DNA from: Gammaproteobacteria bacterium
GTDB lineage: Bacteria; Pseudomonadota; Gammaproteobacteria; Coxiellales; Coxiellaceae
Direction of reading: 5' to 3'
DNA length: 34,545 nucleotides
Assembly (NCBI GenBank): GCA_023266215.1
Contig: JAHFRQ010000019.1
Coordinates: 1 to 34,545 of the forward strand
A program made the translations under genes and the position numbers. This document shows positions 1 to 7,009 of this stretch, in pieces (position 1 is the stretch's first letter; the number at the start of each line of letters is the position of its first letter). Under the pieces are notes generated by a model that was given only the letters and a program-made list of their open reading frames with translations, was not told the origin of the DNA and did not search any database.

Positions 1-163
1 AATATATTTTTCCATATATTTATATGGTTTTTAATAATATTAAAAACAGGCGGTTACTTTAAATGATTGTTCAATTTAGTCAATACCGTATTTTTAATCT
101 TTCCCCTTCGCTCGCGCTCGGGTTCCGAAAGATTTAAAGCGCAGGGGTTCTGAAAAATATTTT
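1..163. other. Intergenic region downstream of accD
   Basis: No gene is visible here. The first 60 bases are very AT-rich. The rest holds the GC-rich repeat element described separately (core 100-125, partial copy 138-153). No T-run follows the hairpin in either direction, so it is not a standard terminator. The usual gammaproteobacterial accD neighbour, folC, would be expected beyond the window edge but cannot be seen. Confidence 0.6.
99..131 (-). repeat. Dispersed GC-rich element, copy 1 (3' side of accD)
   Basis: Read on the minus strand (the accD sense strand) this contains GAACCCGAGCGC, one variable base, then AGCGAAGGGGAAA. The same 26-base core with one difference lies at 6974-6999 just after the rluD stop. 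The flanks here form a perfect 8-bp inverted repeat (AATCTTTC / GAAAGATT) enclosing CCC/GGG, so the RNA could form a stem with a bulge. A partial copy, TCAGAACCCCTGCGC on the minus strand, lies at 138-153. Both full copies lie immediately after a gene in sense orientation. Confidence 0.7.
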
Positions 164-1018
164 TTAGGTATCAATCGATTTTTTCATCAAATCCGAAAGC
201 AAGCGATGCAGCGTTTGTTTTAAATCACGGCGGTGAATAATCATATCGATTGCACCGTGTTGCAACAAAAATTCACTGCGCTGAAAACCTTCTGGCAAAG
301 TTTGACGGATGGTTTGTTCAATCACGCGAGGTCCTGCAAATCCCATTAAGGCTTTAGGCTCTGCAACAATTAAATCACCGAGTGTTGCCAAGCTTGCTGA
401 TACACCGCCCATGGTCGGATCTGTTAGAACAGAAATAAAAGGCAGTTTTGATTTAGATAATTGCGCGAGTGCCATTGATGTTTTTGCCATTTGAAATAAT
501 GAAAACAAACCTTCTTGCATGCGCGCGCCCCCGCTCGTTGAAAAACAAACGAACGGACATTTGTGTTCAATCGCAGCTAATACGCCCGTTGCAAATCGCT
601 CACCCACGGCCATGCTCATTGAACCGCCAATAAAATTAAATTCAAATGCAACAGCAATCACAGGTAGCCCATTTACTTTTCCATGTATGGCAACTAATGC
701 TTCGGTTTCACCCGTTTCTTTTTGAGCGGCCGATAATCGATCTTTGTATTTTTTGGAATCGCGGAATTTTAATCGATCAACGGGTAAAATATTTTTAGCA
801 AATTCAATCCGATTATCAGGATCTAAAAATTGATCCAAACGTTGGCGCGCAGAGAGCCTTAAATGATGATCGCACTTCGGGCAAACCAATAAATTGCGCT
901 CTAGTTCAGCGCGATATAAAACGGCCTCGCATGACGGGCATTTATCCCACACGCCTTCTGGCACGCCCTTTTTAACAGCCGTTGAAATTTTCGGCAATAA
1001 TCGTTTAAACCAGCTCAT
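164..1018 (-). CDS. accD: Acetyl-CoA carboxylase carboxyltransferase subunit beta
   Basis: AccD pairs with AccA to form the carboxyltransferase that moves CO2 from carboxybiotin to acetyl-CoA, giving malonyl-CoA for fatty-acid synthesis in the cytoplasm. The N-terminal zinc ribbon is intact (C27, C30, C46, C49: CPSC ... CPKC). The crotonase-like core follows, with the conserved SGGARMQEG and [11 protein letters not shown] segments. At 284 residues it is close to the usual 290-305. The ATG is preceded by GAGG about 8 bases upstream. It follows truA by 19 bp on the same strand, matching the common fimV/truA/accD order in gammaproteobacteria, and is probably cotranscribed with both. A biotin importer (bioY) lies about 7 kb away. 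Confidence 0.97.
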   Translation of the reverse strand: MSWFKRLLPKISTAVKKGVPEGVWDKCPSCEAVLYRAELERNLLVCPKCDHHLRLSARQRLDQFLDPDNRIEFAKNILPVDRLKFRDSKKYKDRLSAAQKETGETEALVAIHGKVNGLPVIAVAFEFNFIGGSMSMAVGERFATGVLAAIEHKCPFVCFSTSGGARMQEGLFSLFQMAKTSMALAQLSKSKLPFISVLTDPTMGGVSASLATLGDLIVAEPKALMGFAGPRVIEQTIRQTLPEGFQRSEFLLQHGAIDMIIHRRDLKQTLHRLLSDLMKKSIDT

Positions 1019-1037
1019 GTTTTTTCCTCGCTATCAT

Positions 1038-1835
1038 TCAAGAACAGGGATTTAAAAAAAACGGCCCATAACTCGGTTGGGGCAATTCAAATTCGTCGGA
1101 ATAATCGATCGACACTAAATATAAACCACATGGCGCGATCGTCACGCCCGCTGCTTTTCTGTCACGTGACTCTAATACTTCTTTTGCCCAGATTGATTTT
1201 TGAAAGCCATCACCAATCATAACCAATACGCCCAAAATATTTCTGACCATATGAAGCAGAAAAGCATTGGCTTTGAATTCAAATAGTATTAATTCATTTT
1301 GTTTGCGAATGGAAATATGATGCATGGTTCGCACCGCATGAGCAGCCTGACATCCTGAGCCGCGATAGGCGCTAAAATCATGTTCGCCTAATAAATATTT
1401 CGATGCTTCCTGCATGGCGTTAATATCAAGTGGCCTATAGTGCCAACCCACTGCTTTGCGCAAAATGCCAGGACGCATCGGATCATTTAGCATCACATAA
1501 CGATAAGTTCTAGATCGCGCAGAAAAACGCGCGTGAAAATCGGCGGACACTTCTTTTGCCCATAATACTGAAATATCACCTGGCATATTACTATTCGATC
1601 CAAAAATCCAGGCATGCTCTGTGCGATCGGCATCCGTATCAAAGTGAACAACTTGATACGTTGCATGCACACCCGCATCCGTTCTGCCGGCACATGTGAC
1701 TGCAATAGTTTGGTTGGCAACGCGCGAGAGCGCTTCTTCTAATGTTTGCTGAATTGACATCACATCATCTTGAAATTGCCAGCCATGATAGCGCGCGCCA
1801 TCGTATCGTAGTCCTAACGCAATTCTTTTGATCAT
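1038..1835 (-). CDS. truA: tRNA pseudouridine(38-40) synthase TruA
   Basis: TruA isomerises uridines 38-40 in the anticodon arm of many tRNAs. The catalytic loop CAGRTDAGVHA is present with the nucleophilic Asp at residue 53. The YDGARYHGWQ start and the FLLHMVRNILGVLVMIG C-terminal motif are also typical. Length (265 residues) is normal. The start ATG overlaps the stop of the upstream fimV-like gene by four bases (ATGA), which implies translational coupling. It lies in a three-gene operon with the fimV-like gene and accD, driven by the promoter at 2713-2741. Confidence 0.97.
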   Translation of the reverse strand: MIKRIALGLRYDGARYHGWQFQDDVMSIQQTLEEALSRVANQTIAVTCAGRTDAGVHATYQVVHFDTDADRTEHAWIFGSNSNMPGDISVLWAKEVSADFHARFSARSRTYRYVMLNDPMRPGILRKAVGWHYRPLDINAMQEASKYLLGEHDFSAYRGSGCQAAHAVRTMHHISIRKQNELILFEFKANAFLLHMVRNILGVLVMIGDGFQKSIWAKEVLESRDRKAAGVTIAPCGLYLVSIDYSDEFELPQPSYGPFFLNPCS

Positions 1836-2683
1836 TTTATTTTCGCAAGCAACGTTTTGGCTTCATCGCGTTGCTCGTCATTTCCTTTGATAATTACTTT
1901 TTGAATCTCAACTTTAGCTTGTGCAAAATTCTCCATAGCGACATAAGCGCGCGCTAAATCTAAAATCGCAGGAATAGCTTCATTCGTTGACATAAAATTA
2001 TACTCATCTTGGGTATCGTCTTGAGTATTATTTTTGATGTTATCTTGCGCTGCTGCGCCGGGTGTGTGGCGCAATTTAGATGCGGTAAAACCCAATGTAA
2101 ATAATAAAGCTGCAAACAAAATAAAATTTAGATAAGCGATTGCACCTAATTGATCCAGCCAGACAAACCATTCTTTCCATAATTTCTGAGAAGAATGTGG
2201 CACCGCCGATGGCACGCGTTGTGTTTGCGATAACTGAGTTTCAGCTTGATGCAGCACATTCATTTCTTGACTTAATTCATTGATAACTTGATTTAAATTA
2301 TTAAGCTGCGTGCTAATTTCATTGTTTTTGCTCGTTAAAGCTTCAATTCGCTGATCGGCTTGTTGCTGATACAGCAGTGCAGCTTGGTTTAATTGCGATA
2401 ATTGCGCTTGTAAGCTGGTATCAATTCCAGCTGCATTGGGAGCGGGTGTTGTATTGACAACAGCAGGCGCTGCAACAGGCGCGGCATTTATAGCCGCTTG
2501 CGCTTGTGCAGGCGTTGCAGATTGATTGGGTTCTCCTGCGTGATACTCTTGTGTGACAGCAGGCCCTGTTGATATACCTGTTGATATACCCGCTGATATA
2601 GCAGACACATCAGCAAGCGAAAGGCTTACGCTTGCGCAGCCAGCCAATAAAATCAAACGCTGTAAAAACAATTTTTTCATCAT
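1832..2683 (-). CDS. Short FimV-like lipoprotein or inner-membrane protein
   Basis: The last ~45 residues (LDLARAYVAMENFAQAKVEIQ and on) match the C-terminal TPR-like domain of FimV, the polar-organising protein usually encoded just upstream of truA. The start chosen is the ATG at 2683, six bases after AAGGAG; a second ATG follows at once. The N-terminus is hydrophobic with LLAGC (Cys16), a plausible lipobox, although cleavage after SLA would give a soluble product. Next come an Ala/Pro/Gln-rich linker with a triplicated 12-bp unit, a coiled-coil region (about residues 85-150) rich in Gln, Asn and Leu, and one membrane segment (YLNFILFAALLFTLGF). The N-terminal LysM peptidoglycan-binding region of full FimV (usually over 600 residues) is absent. 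So this is a reduced FimV; the function is inferred from the C-terminus and the gene order. Confidence 0.75.
   Translation of the reverse strand: MMKKLFLQRLILLAGCASVSLSLADVSAISAGISTGISTGPAVTQEYHAGEPNQSATPAQAQAAINAAPVAAPAVVNTTPAPNAAGIDTSLQAQLSQLNQAALLYQQQADQRIEALTSKNNEISTQLNNLNQVINELSQEMNVLHQAETQLSQTQRVPSAVPHSSQKLWKEWFVWLDQLGAIAYLNFILFAALLFTLGFTASKLRHTPGAAAQDNIKNNTQDDTQDEYNFMSTNEAIPAILDLARAYVAMENFAQAKVEIQKVIIKGNDEQRDEAKTLLAKIK
2565..2600 (-). repeat. 12-bp tandem repeat, three units, in the fimV-like gene
   Basis: On the plus strand CCTGTTGATATA occurs twice (2565-2576, 2577-2588), followed by a 10/12 match (2589-2600). It encodes the repeated GIST/ISAG stretch after the signal region. It is in-frame, so copy changes would keep the gene open. 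Confidence 0.85.
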
Positions 2684-2712
2684 GAAATACTCCTTATGCA
2701 AAAACAGCCGTC

Positions 2713-2741
2713 AGTATACCAAGGTAAATATATTGTGTCAG
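2713..2741 (-). promoter_or_regulatory. Promoter of the fimV-like/truA/accD operon
   Basis: Reading leftward, CTGACA (2736-2741) is followed after 17 bp by TATACT (2713-2718). This is one mismatch from consensus in each box with ideal spacing. It lies about 30 bp upstream of the chosen fimV-like ATG. Confidence 0.6.
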
Positions 2742-2762
2742 TTCTCATAATTAAGCTAGAAT
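2733..2762 (+). promoter_or_regulatory. Candidate promoter of dsbA-like/dsbB
   Basis: TTGTGT (2733-2738), an 18-bp spacer and TAGAAT (2757-2762) lie 32 bp before the GTG start of the dsbA-like gene. The -35 box overlaps that of the opposing fimV-like promoter, so the two could compete for polymerase. Confidence 0.4.
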
Positions 2763-2794
2763 CATTATTAATTTCAACACAAAAGGACGATCTG

Positions 2795-3442
2795 GTGAAA
2801 AAAATCAAAATTGCCATGCTAAGCATTATTTTAATTGTCATTTTTGCGGCTATCGCTCTGTTTTATATTAAACCCATGTTATATAAACATAACTTACCTA
2901 AAGCAGTTCAGATTAATACTCAAAATCAACCGCTTCTGGGCAGTGCCAATGCAAAAATTCATTTTGTGGTATTTGAAGATTTAAAGTGCTCAAATTGCGC
3001 GCGATTTAATAATGAAGTCCTGCCAGAACTGAAAGAAAAATATATCGATAAGGGTTTGGCAAATTACACGATGATTAACGTGGCGTTTATTCCAGGTTCG
3101 ATGTCTGCGGCCAATGCAGCACGTTGCGTTTATGCGCAAAATTCTGCTTTATTTTTTCCTTATGTTGATTATATTTATCATCATCAATTACCCGAAAATC
3201 AAGATTGGGCGAACGTGCCAACTTTGCTAAATTACGCGAGTAAAATCGAAGGTGTGGATTTGGTTAAATTGGGTGTTTGTATGTTAAAGGCTCCCTACGA
3301 TGATTTTATTACCAATAATTTAAAGCAAGCATCGGCAATAATGAACGGCTCTGTCGCAACGCCCAGCTTATATGTCAATGGCATTTTGGTAAAAGAACTA
3401 ACTCCCGCGGAAATTGATCAAGTGGTTGAAGCAGTGAAGTAA
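2795..3442 (+). CDS. Membrane-anchored DsbA-like thiol oxidoreductase
   Basis: A thioredoxin-fold protein of the DsbA-like (Thioredoxin_4) type, probably oxidising or isomerising disulfides in the periplasm. The GTG start at 2795 is chosen because AAAAGGACG lies about 8 bases upstream; an ATG seven codons later is possible. A single N-terminal membrane segment (about residues 8-26) anchors it. The CXXC active site is CSNC (Cys65, Cys68) in FEDLKCSNCARF, and the cis-Pro loop is VATPSLYVNG (Thr189-Pro190). The helical insertion between these is typical of DsbA. It is followed after 11 bp by dsbB, its likely re-oxidising partner. Extra cysteines occur near residues 111 and 162. Which Dsb class it belongs to (oxidase, or dimeric bifunctional DsbA2-like) cannot be decided by eye. 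Confidence 0.85.
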   Translation: MKKIKIAMLSIILIVIFAAIALFYIKPMLYKHNLPKAVQINTQNQPLLGSANAKIHFVVFEDLKCSNCARFNNEVLPELKEKYIDKGLANYTMINVAFIPGSMSAANAARCVYAQNSALFFPYVDYIYHHQLPENQDWANVPTLLNYASKIEGVDLVKLGVCMLKAPYDDFITNNLKQASAIMNGSVATPSLYVNGILVKELTPAEIDQVVEAVK

Positions 3443-3453
3443 ACGAGTAAATA

Positions 3454-3858
3454 ATGAGTAAGTACGGATTATTTTTTGCTTGGCTTGTTGCATTAATCGC
3501 AATGCTCGCGACATTATTTGCCAGTGAAATCTTAAAATTGCCCGTGTGCGTTTTATGTTGGTATCAGCGAATCTGTATTTATCCTTTGGTAATTTTATTG
3601 GGTATGGCAGCTTTTCGTGATGATAAAAGTATGATTATCTATGCGCTGCCTTTTCCTGTTGTTGGCTTTTTATTTGCGCTGTATCAATATTGCGAACAAA
3701 TGATTCCTAATTTTTCGCCCATTGCTTTTTGCACGCAAGCGGTACCGTGCAATATAACTCACTTTAAGTTATTGGGATTTATTACTTTTCCATTCTTAAG
3801 TATGCTGGCATGTTTGATGATATTTGTGTTTTTGCTAATTACAAGGCGAGCACCATAA
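3454..3858 (+). CDS. dsbB: Disulfide bond formation protein B (DsbB/BdbC type)
   Basis: A small four-helix membrane protein that re-oxidises the DsbA-like partner and passes electrons to quinone. The first cysteine pair is CVLC (Cys32, Cys35) followed by WYQR, the classic DsbB/BdbC signature. The second pair is Cys93 and Cys99 (CTQAVPC). At 134 residues it is nearer the BdbC-type length than E. coli DsbB (176). The Shine-Dalgarno is weak (cgagtaaata). The end overlaps by 20 bp the convergent gene at 3839-4417. It sits in a two-gene unit with the DsbA-like gene, which supports a matched redox pair. Confidence 0.92.
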   Translation: MSKYGLFFAWLVALIAMLATLFASEILKLPVCVLCWYQRICIYPLVILLGMAAFRDDKSMIIYALPFPVVGFLFALYQYCEQMIPNFSPIAFCTQAVPCNITHFKLLGFITFPFLSMLACLMIFVFLLITRRAP

Positions 3859-4417
3859 TCAGCGGCACCAACATCATCAATGCATTATCATCAATCCACT
3901 TTAAAACAGGCCATTCGCAAGCAATGGTAATCGGCGCAATGAGAAAAGCAATCCAAATAGATTCATGGTAATGAGCCATACAAAAAATCCAAATTAGCAA
4001 AGCAGCTAGTAATCCGATTAAAAATAAACCCACTGATTTTCCGATTTTAATTTTAAGCTCGCCCATCAATGGATCAACAATCGCGCAGCAAGCAACAATC
4101 GCAACAGCATAAGACGCTTTTGGTGCTAGCAATAAAACAAACCCAACTGAAATCATAGTCCATGCAAAAGACGAAACATGAGATTGCTCGTGTGATCGCT
4201 GCGCAAATAAAACAAGTTGAAATTTCAGTCTAAGTAACTCAGCTATCACAACAGCCAGCATGGCCAATATAATAATATGATGCGCAAAAGCAACGCTCGA
4301 TGTAATTTTTAAAAACCAATGATAATAAATAAGCGGAATAAAAATAATGGCGACATGAATAAAGCGGCGCGAAATATGCCCGAACGCACCGCCTTTTGTT
4401 TCATAACTTGCTTGCAT
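3839..4417 (-). CDS. Polytopic membrane protein, CTP-dependent lipid kinase/cytidylyltransferase-like
   Basis: A protein of 192 residues with about six or seven hydrophobic segments. The layout recalls the dolichol kinase / phytol kinase / DGK1 family: an N-terminal SRRFIHV motif, a central VDPLMGELKIKIGKSVG loop comparable to the family's DP-x-A-x-x-(I/V)-G-(R/K) segment, and a C-terminal E-x-P ... IDDNALMMLVP segment comparable to the conserved E...DDN...P. On that basis it may phosphorylate a membrane alcohol or diacylglycerol using CTP, but this rests on motif resemblance only. It starts inside the last 17 bases of bamD, suggesting coupled translation after bamD, and no strong Shine-Dalgarno is visible. 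The 3' end overlaps dsbB. Confidence 0.5.
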   Translation of the reverse strand: MQASYETKGGAFGHISRRFIHVAIIFIPLIYYHWFLKITSSVAFAHHIIILAMLAVVIAELLRLKFQLVLFAQRSHEQSHVSSFAWTMISVGFVLLLAPKASYAVAIVACCAIVDPLMGELKIKIGKSVGLFLIGLLAALLIWIFCMAHYHESIWIAFLIAPITIACEWPVLKWIDDNALMMLVPLIMVLAL

Positions 4418-5174
4418 TTTCTGTCGGATAGCTCGCTTGCAATATTCTTAATGTGTTGTTCGCCAAATCAGTTAATCCCAAATGACGATAGGATTTAATC
4501 ATAATAACCAACGCTGGAATCACTGATGGCGCGCCATTAAAATGTTTTACAATGTCGCTCGCGCGATTGGCCGCTGCAACATACGCTGCGCGGTCATAAT
4601 AAAATTGCGCGGTATCTAATTCTTTTTTCGCAACCGTGTTACGGATATACCGCATGCGAACAATAGAATCTTGAATGTATGGACTTTGTGGGAAGCCAGT
4701 AATAAGTTCATTAAAATCGCTATATGCGCGTTTTAAGTTGGTTAAATCACGTGGCGCTTGGCTGACGCCTGCTTTTCTTTGCATCCACGAAAATCCACGC
4801 GTAAATGAAATCACGCCTTTCATATAATAAGCATAATCCGCGTATTTTCCTTGAGGATACAATCTTAAGTAACGATCCGCCGTTGCAAGCGCTTCATCGT
4901 TTTCGTCATTTTCATAATACGCATAGACCAAGCTAATCATGCCCTGCTCGGCATAAGCACCAAATGGATACAATGCATTTTGTGCTTCGAGCTCTTTTTC
5001 AGCGCGATTATAATGACCCTTTTTGAGATCTGTCATTGCTGTGTTGTACAATTGCTCTGATGTTTTGTTGTGATAGGCGGCATATGAGTCATGAATCGCT
5101 TGTCCGCCGCAACCTGTTAATAATGCAGAACCCGTTAATGCAACACAACCCAAAGCCAACAAAAGTTTTTTCAT
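4401..5174 (-). CDS. bamD: Outer membrane protein assembly factor BamD
   Basis: An essential lipoprotein of the BAM complex that folds beta-barrel proteins into the outer membrane. The signal peptide MKKLLLALG... ends in a lipobox LLTGC (Cys22). It is followed by tetratricopeptide-like repeats, including YNTAMTDLKKGHYNRAEKELE, the AEQGMISLVYAYY helix and the MQRKAGVSQAPRD loop with the PQSPYIQDS segment typical of BamD. Length (257 residues) is close to the usual 245-260. The ATG at 5174 is preferred because AGGA lies 10 bases upstream; the in-frame ATG at 5183 is only one or two bases from that AGGA. The downstream membrane protein overlaps its 3' end. Confidence 0.95.
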   Translation of the reverse strand: MKKLLLALGCVALTGSALLTGCGGQAIHDSYAAYHNKTSEQLYNTAMTDLKKGHYNRAEKELEAQNALYPFGAYAEQGMISLVYAYYENDENDEALATADRYLRLYPQGKYADYAYYMKGVISFTRGFSWMQRKAGVSQAPRDLTNLKRAYSDFNELITGFPQSPYIQDSIVRMRYIRNTVAKKELDTAQFYYDRAAYVAAANRASDIVKHFNGAPSVIPALVIMIKSYRHLGLTDLANNTLRILQASYPTENASKL

Positions 5175-5212
5175 GCGTCTCATATCCTATTGTTCAGATT
5201 AAAAATTTCCAC

Positions 5213-5218
5213 ATTATA
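5213..5218 (-). promoter_or_regulatory. Candidate -10 box for bamD
   Basis: TATAAT reading leftward, about 39 bp before the chosen bamD start. A -35 match 17 bp upstream is poor (TTACGT), so only the -10 is supported. Confidence 0.4.
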
Positions 5219-5276
5219 CCTATTAAAAAATACGTACGTAAGCAGAATTTAATTATTCTCAAAAATAAAAATATTC

Positions 5277-5304
5277 TTGACATTTAATTCTATAGCCGCA
5301 TAAT
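5277..5304 (+). promoter_or_regulatory. Sigma-70 promoter of the Fur-box gene
   Basis: A perfect TTGACA (5277-5282), a 16-bp spacer, then CATAAT (5299-5304, five of six). The inferred transcription start near 5311 places the Fur-box-like palindrome just downstream, where bound repressor would block elongation or open-complex formation. Confidence 0.65.
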
Positions 5305-5325
5305 TGCTCTACCTTAATCATAAAC

Positions 5326-5341
5326 GAGAATGATTCTCATT
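5326..5341 (+). promoter_or_regulatory. Fur-box-like operator
   Basis: GAGAATGATTCTCATT lies between the promoter and the start codon of the His/Cys-tailed protein. It matches the classical GATAATGATAATCATTATC iron box at 14 positions when aligned from the first G. Its core GAGAAT-G-ATTCTC is a perfect palindrome. It is the only site of this kind noticed in the window, and implies iron-repressed expression. Confidence 0.7.
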
Positions 5342-5360
5342 AAAAGCTGGAGAAGAAAGT

Positions 5361-5999
5361 ATGCCTTGTCACGGTCATTCGCATGGTGGTCACACCCCAA
5401 AAGCAGACAAGTGGACGAATATCGCCGCTGGCGGTGAATTCGTAGCAAGCTTAATTAGCGATGCTTACTGGCTAGGTAATTTATTTGATCTTGCGGCTGG
5501 TTTTTCAGCAGATGCAATTGGTTTATCTTATTATGGTATTGCCTCAGGTGTTACTATTGCCTTGCTATCAGCAGGTGGCAGCGCATACTGCCATCGTGGC
5601 GTAAACACAGTCCTTCAAGAATCAAATGAGCAAAACACAGACCCTCATGCTGAACCTTTAACACCAAGTCACAAGAATGCGCAAAACGGATACGGATCAC
5701 TCAATGACCACCTGGTTACAAACAGCGACTCAGTCAGCACTCCGCCTAAAAAATTAAGTTGGATGCAAAAATTGGCGCTCGTGGGTGATTTTATTTCGCA
5801 CACAGGCGATACCGCAGGACCCATTACTTTTGTAGTATGCTTAGCAACAAGAGACAGCATGTCGCTTGTTAATAAAATATTGGTACAATCTTCATCAAGC
5901 TTATTTGGCGCAGTATGCGCGGTGGCCAATGTCAGGGCTTGTAAAAATGCCATGCTCGAGAAAGCTGAGGGCGAAGAAGACTGCCGCCACTCACATTAA
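5361..5999 (+). CDS. Putative iron-regulated membrane protein with His/Cys-rich termini
   Basis: Not recognised as a known family. The N-terminus MPCHGHSHGGH (Cys3, His4, 6, 8, 11) and C-terminus CRHSH (Cys208, His210, His212) look like metal-binding tails. Between them lie four moderately hydrophobic segments (about residues 20-50, 60-76, 136-162 and 170-195) separated by a polar stretch (residues 85-130). The His-rich ends resemble those of CDF or ZIP metal transporters, but the core has no CDF or ZIP motif and at 212 residues it is short. A strong promoter and a Fur-like box lie directly upstream, and the Shine-Dalgarno (GGAGAA) is good. A role in iron or other metal homeostasis is inferred from tails plus operator. 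rluD follows after 3 bp and may be cotranscribed. Confidence 0.65.
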   Translation: MPCHGHSHGGHTPKADKWTNIAAGGEFVASLISDAYWLGNLFDLAAGFSADAIGLSYYGIASGVTIALLSAGGSAYCHRGVNTVLQESNEQNTDPHAEPLTPSHKNAQNGYGSLNDHLVTNSDSVSTPPKKLSWMQKLALVGDFISHTGDTAGPITFVVCLATRDSMSLVNKILVQSSSSLFGAVCAVANVRACKNAMLEKAEGEEDCRHSH

Positions 6000-6002
6000 A
6001 TT

Positions 6003-6965
6003 ATGTCAAAACAAATTGTGCTACAGGATGTAATTTCAGCAGCGTTGAACAATCAGCGCTTAGACAGCGCGATCGCGCAATTATTTAAAGAATATTCGCG
6101 CAGTCAGCTGCAAGAATGGATTCAACAAGGTTTTGTTAAACTTGATAATAAAATTGTTTTAAAAAATAATCTGGCAGTAAAAGAAAACCAAACTGTTTTA
6201 ATTGAAGCAACCCTTGCTGATACTGAACGTTTTGAAGCGCAATCTATTCCGCTTAATATTATTTATGAAGATGCGGATATTATTGTGATTAACAAACCAG
6301 TGGGATTAGTGGTTCATCCGGGCGCTGGCAATCCTGATCAAACATTGGTAAATGCATTATTACATTACGATTCAGCACTATCAGCTGTGCCGCGCGCGGG
6401 TATTATTCATCGTATTGATAAAGATACTTCTGGATTATTAGTCATTGCGAAAAATTTAATAGCGCATCACGCTTTAATTAAGCAAATGCAAAAACATGAA
6501 ATCAATCGGCATTATCAAGCGCTGGTGCAAGGCAATTTAATTTCAGGCGGCACGATTGATGAACCGATCGGGAGACACCCAGCCCATCGCACCAAAATGG
6601 CCGTGCTGCAAAGCGGTCGAGAATCTATTACGCATTATCGTATTTTAGAGCGTTTTCACGCGCACACATTATTAGATATCGAATTAGAAACTGGCAGAAC
6701 GCATCAAATCCGCGTGCATTTATCCCATAAACAATATCCCATTGTGGGTGATAAAACGTATTTAATGCGAACGCATCACTCAAAAGGCCTATCGCAAGAA
6801 GCGCAATTGGCTGTACATGCCTTTTCGCATCAAGCCTTGCATGCGTATAAATTATCGTTTAAACATCCAATTACAAAAGAATTATTGGAATTGACGGCGC
6901 CTCTGCCGCAAGATTTTTTAGAGCTGTTGATGATTTTAAGAAGAGACACTAATATAGAGCAATAA
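6003..6965 (+). CDS. rluD: 23S rRNA pseudouridine synthase RluD
   Basis: Makes pseudouridines in helix 69 of 23S rRNA, needed for normal ribosome assembly. An N-terminal S4 RNA-binding domain (residues ~18-70) precedes the RluA-family catalytic domain. The catalytic motif HRIDKDTSGLL carries Asp139. INKPVGLVVHPGAGN and the C-terminal ETGRTHQIRVHL are also diagnostic of RluD rather than RluA or RluC. Length (320 residues) matches E. coli RluD (326). The start is only 3 bp after the previous stop and the Shine-Dalgarno is poor, suggesting dependence on upstream translation. If so, this housekeeping gene may be partly under the Fur-like control of its neighbour. The dispersed repeat follows its stop. 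Confidence 0.93.
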   Translation: MSKQIVLQDVISAALNNQRLDSAIAQLFKEYSRSQLQEWIQQGFVKLDNKIVLKNNLAVKENQTVLIEATLADTERFEAQSIPLNIIYEDADIIVINKPVGLVVHPGAGNPDQTLVNALLHYDSALSAVPRAGIIHRIDKDTSGLLVIAKNLIAHHALIKQMQKHEINRHYQALVQGNLISGGTIDEPIGRHPAHRTKMAVLQSGRESITHYRILERFHAHTLLDIELETGRTHQIRVHLSHKQYPIVGDKTYLMRTHHSKGLSQEAQLAVHAFSHQALHAYKLSFKHPITKELLELTAPLPQDFLELLMILRRDTNIEQ

Positions 6966-6967
6966 CT

Positions 6968-7000
6968 CTTTCAGAACCCGAGCGCCAGCGAAGGGGAAAC
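6968..7000 (+). repeat. Dispersed GC-rich element, copy 2 (3' side of rluD)
   Basis: Begins two bases after the rluD stop. The core 6974-6999 (GAACCCGAGCGC, C, AGCGAAGGGGAAA) matches copy 1 at 100-125 with one difference and is again in sense orientation after a gene. The outer stem is weaker here than in copy 1. It is bounded on the other side by the end of the convergent gene at 7010. Confidence 0.7.
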
Positions 7001-7009
7001 TCTGGAACA

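Noticed and set aside
99-153. Rho-independent terminator after accD
   Set aside because: The stem is interrupted by a bulge and no T-run follows in the accD direction.
5669-5953. 94-codon open frame opposite the His/Cys-tailed protein gene
   Set aside because: The plus-strand gene has a promoter, operator and ribosome-binding site; the antisense frame has none.
5361-5999. MavN/IroT-type iron transporter or CDF cation efflux protein
   Set aside because: The protein is too short, has only about four hydrophobic segments and lacks the motifs of either family; only the His-rich tails are similar.
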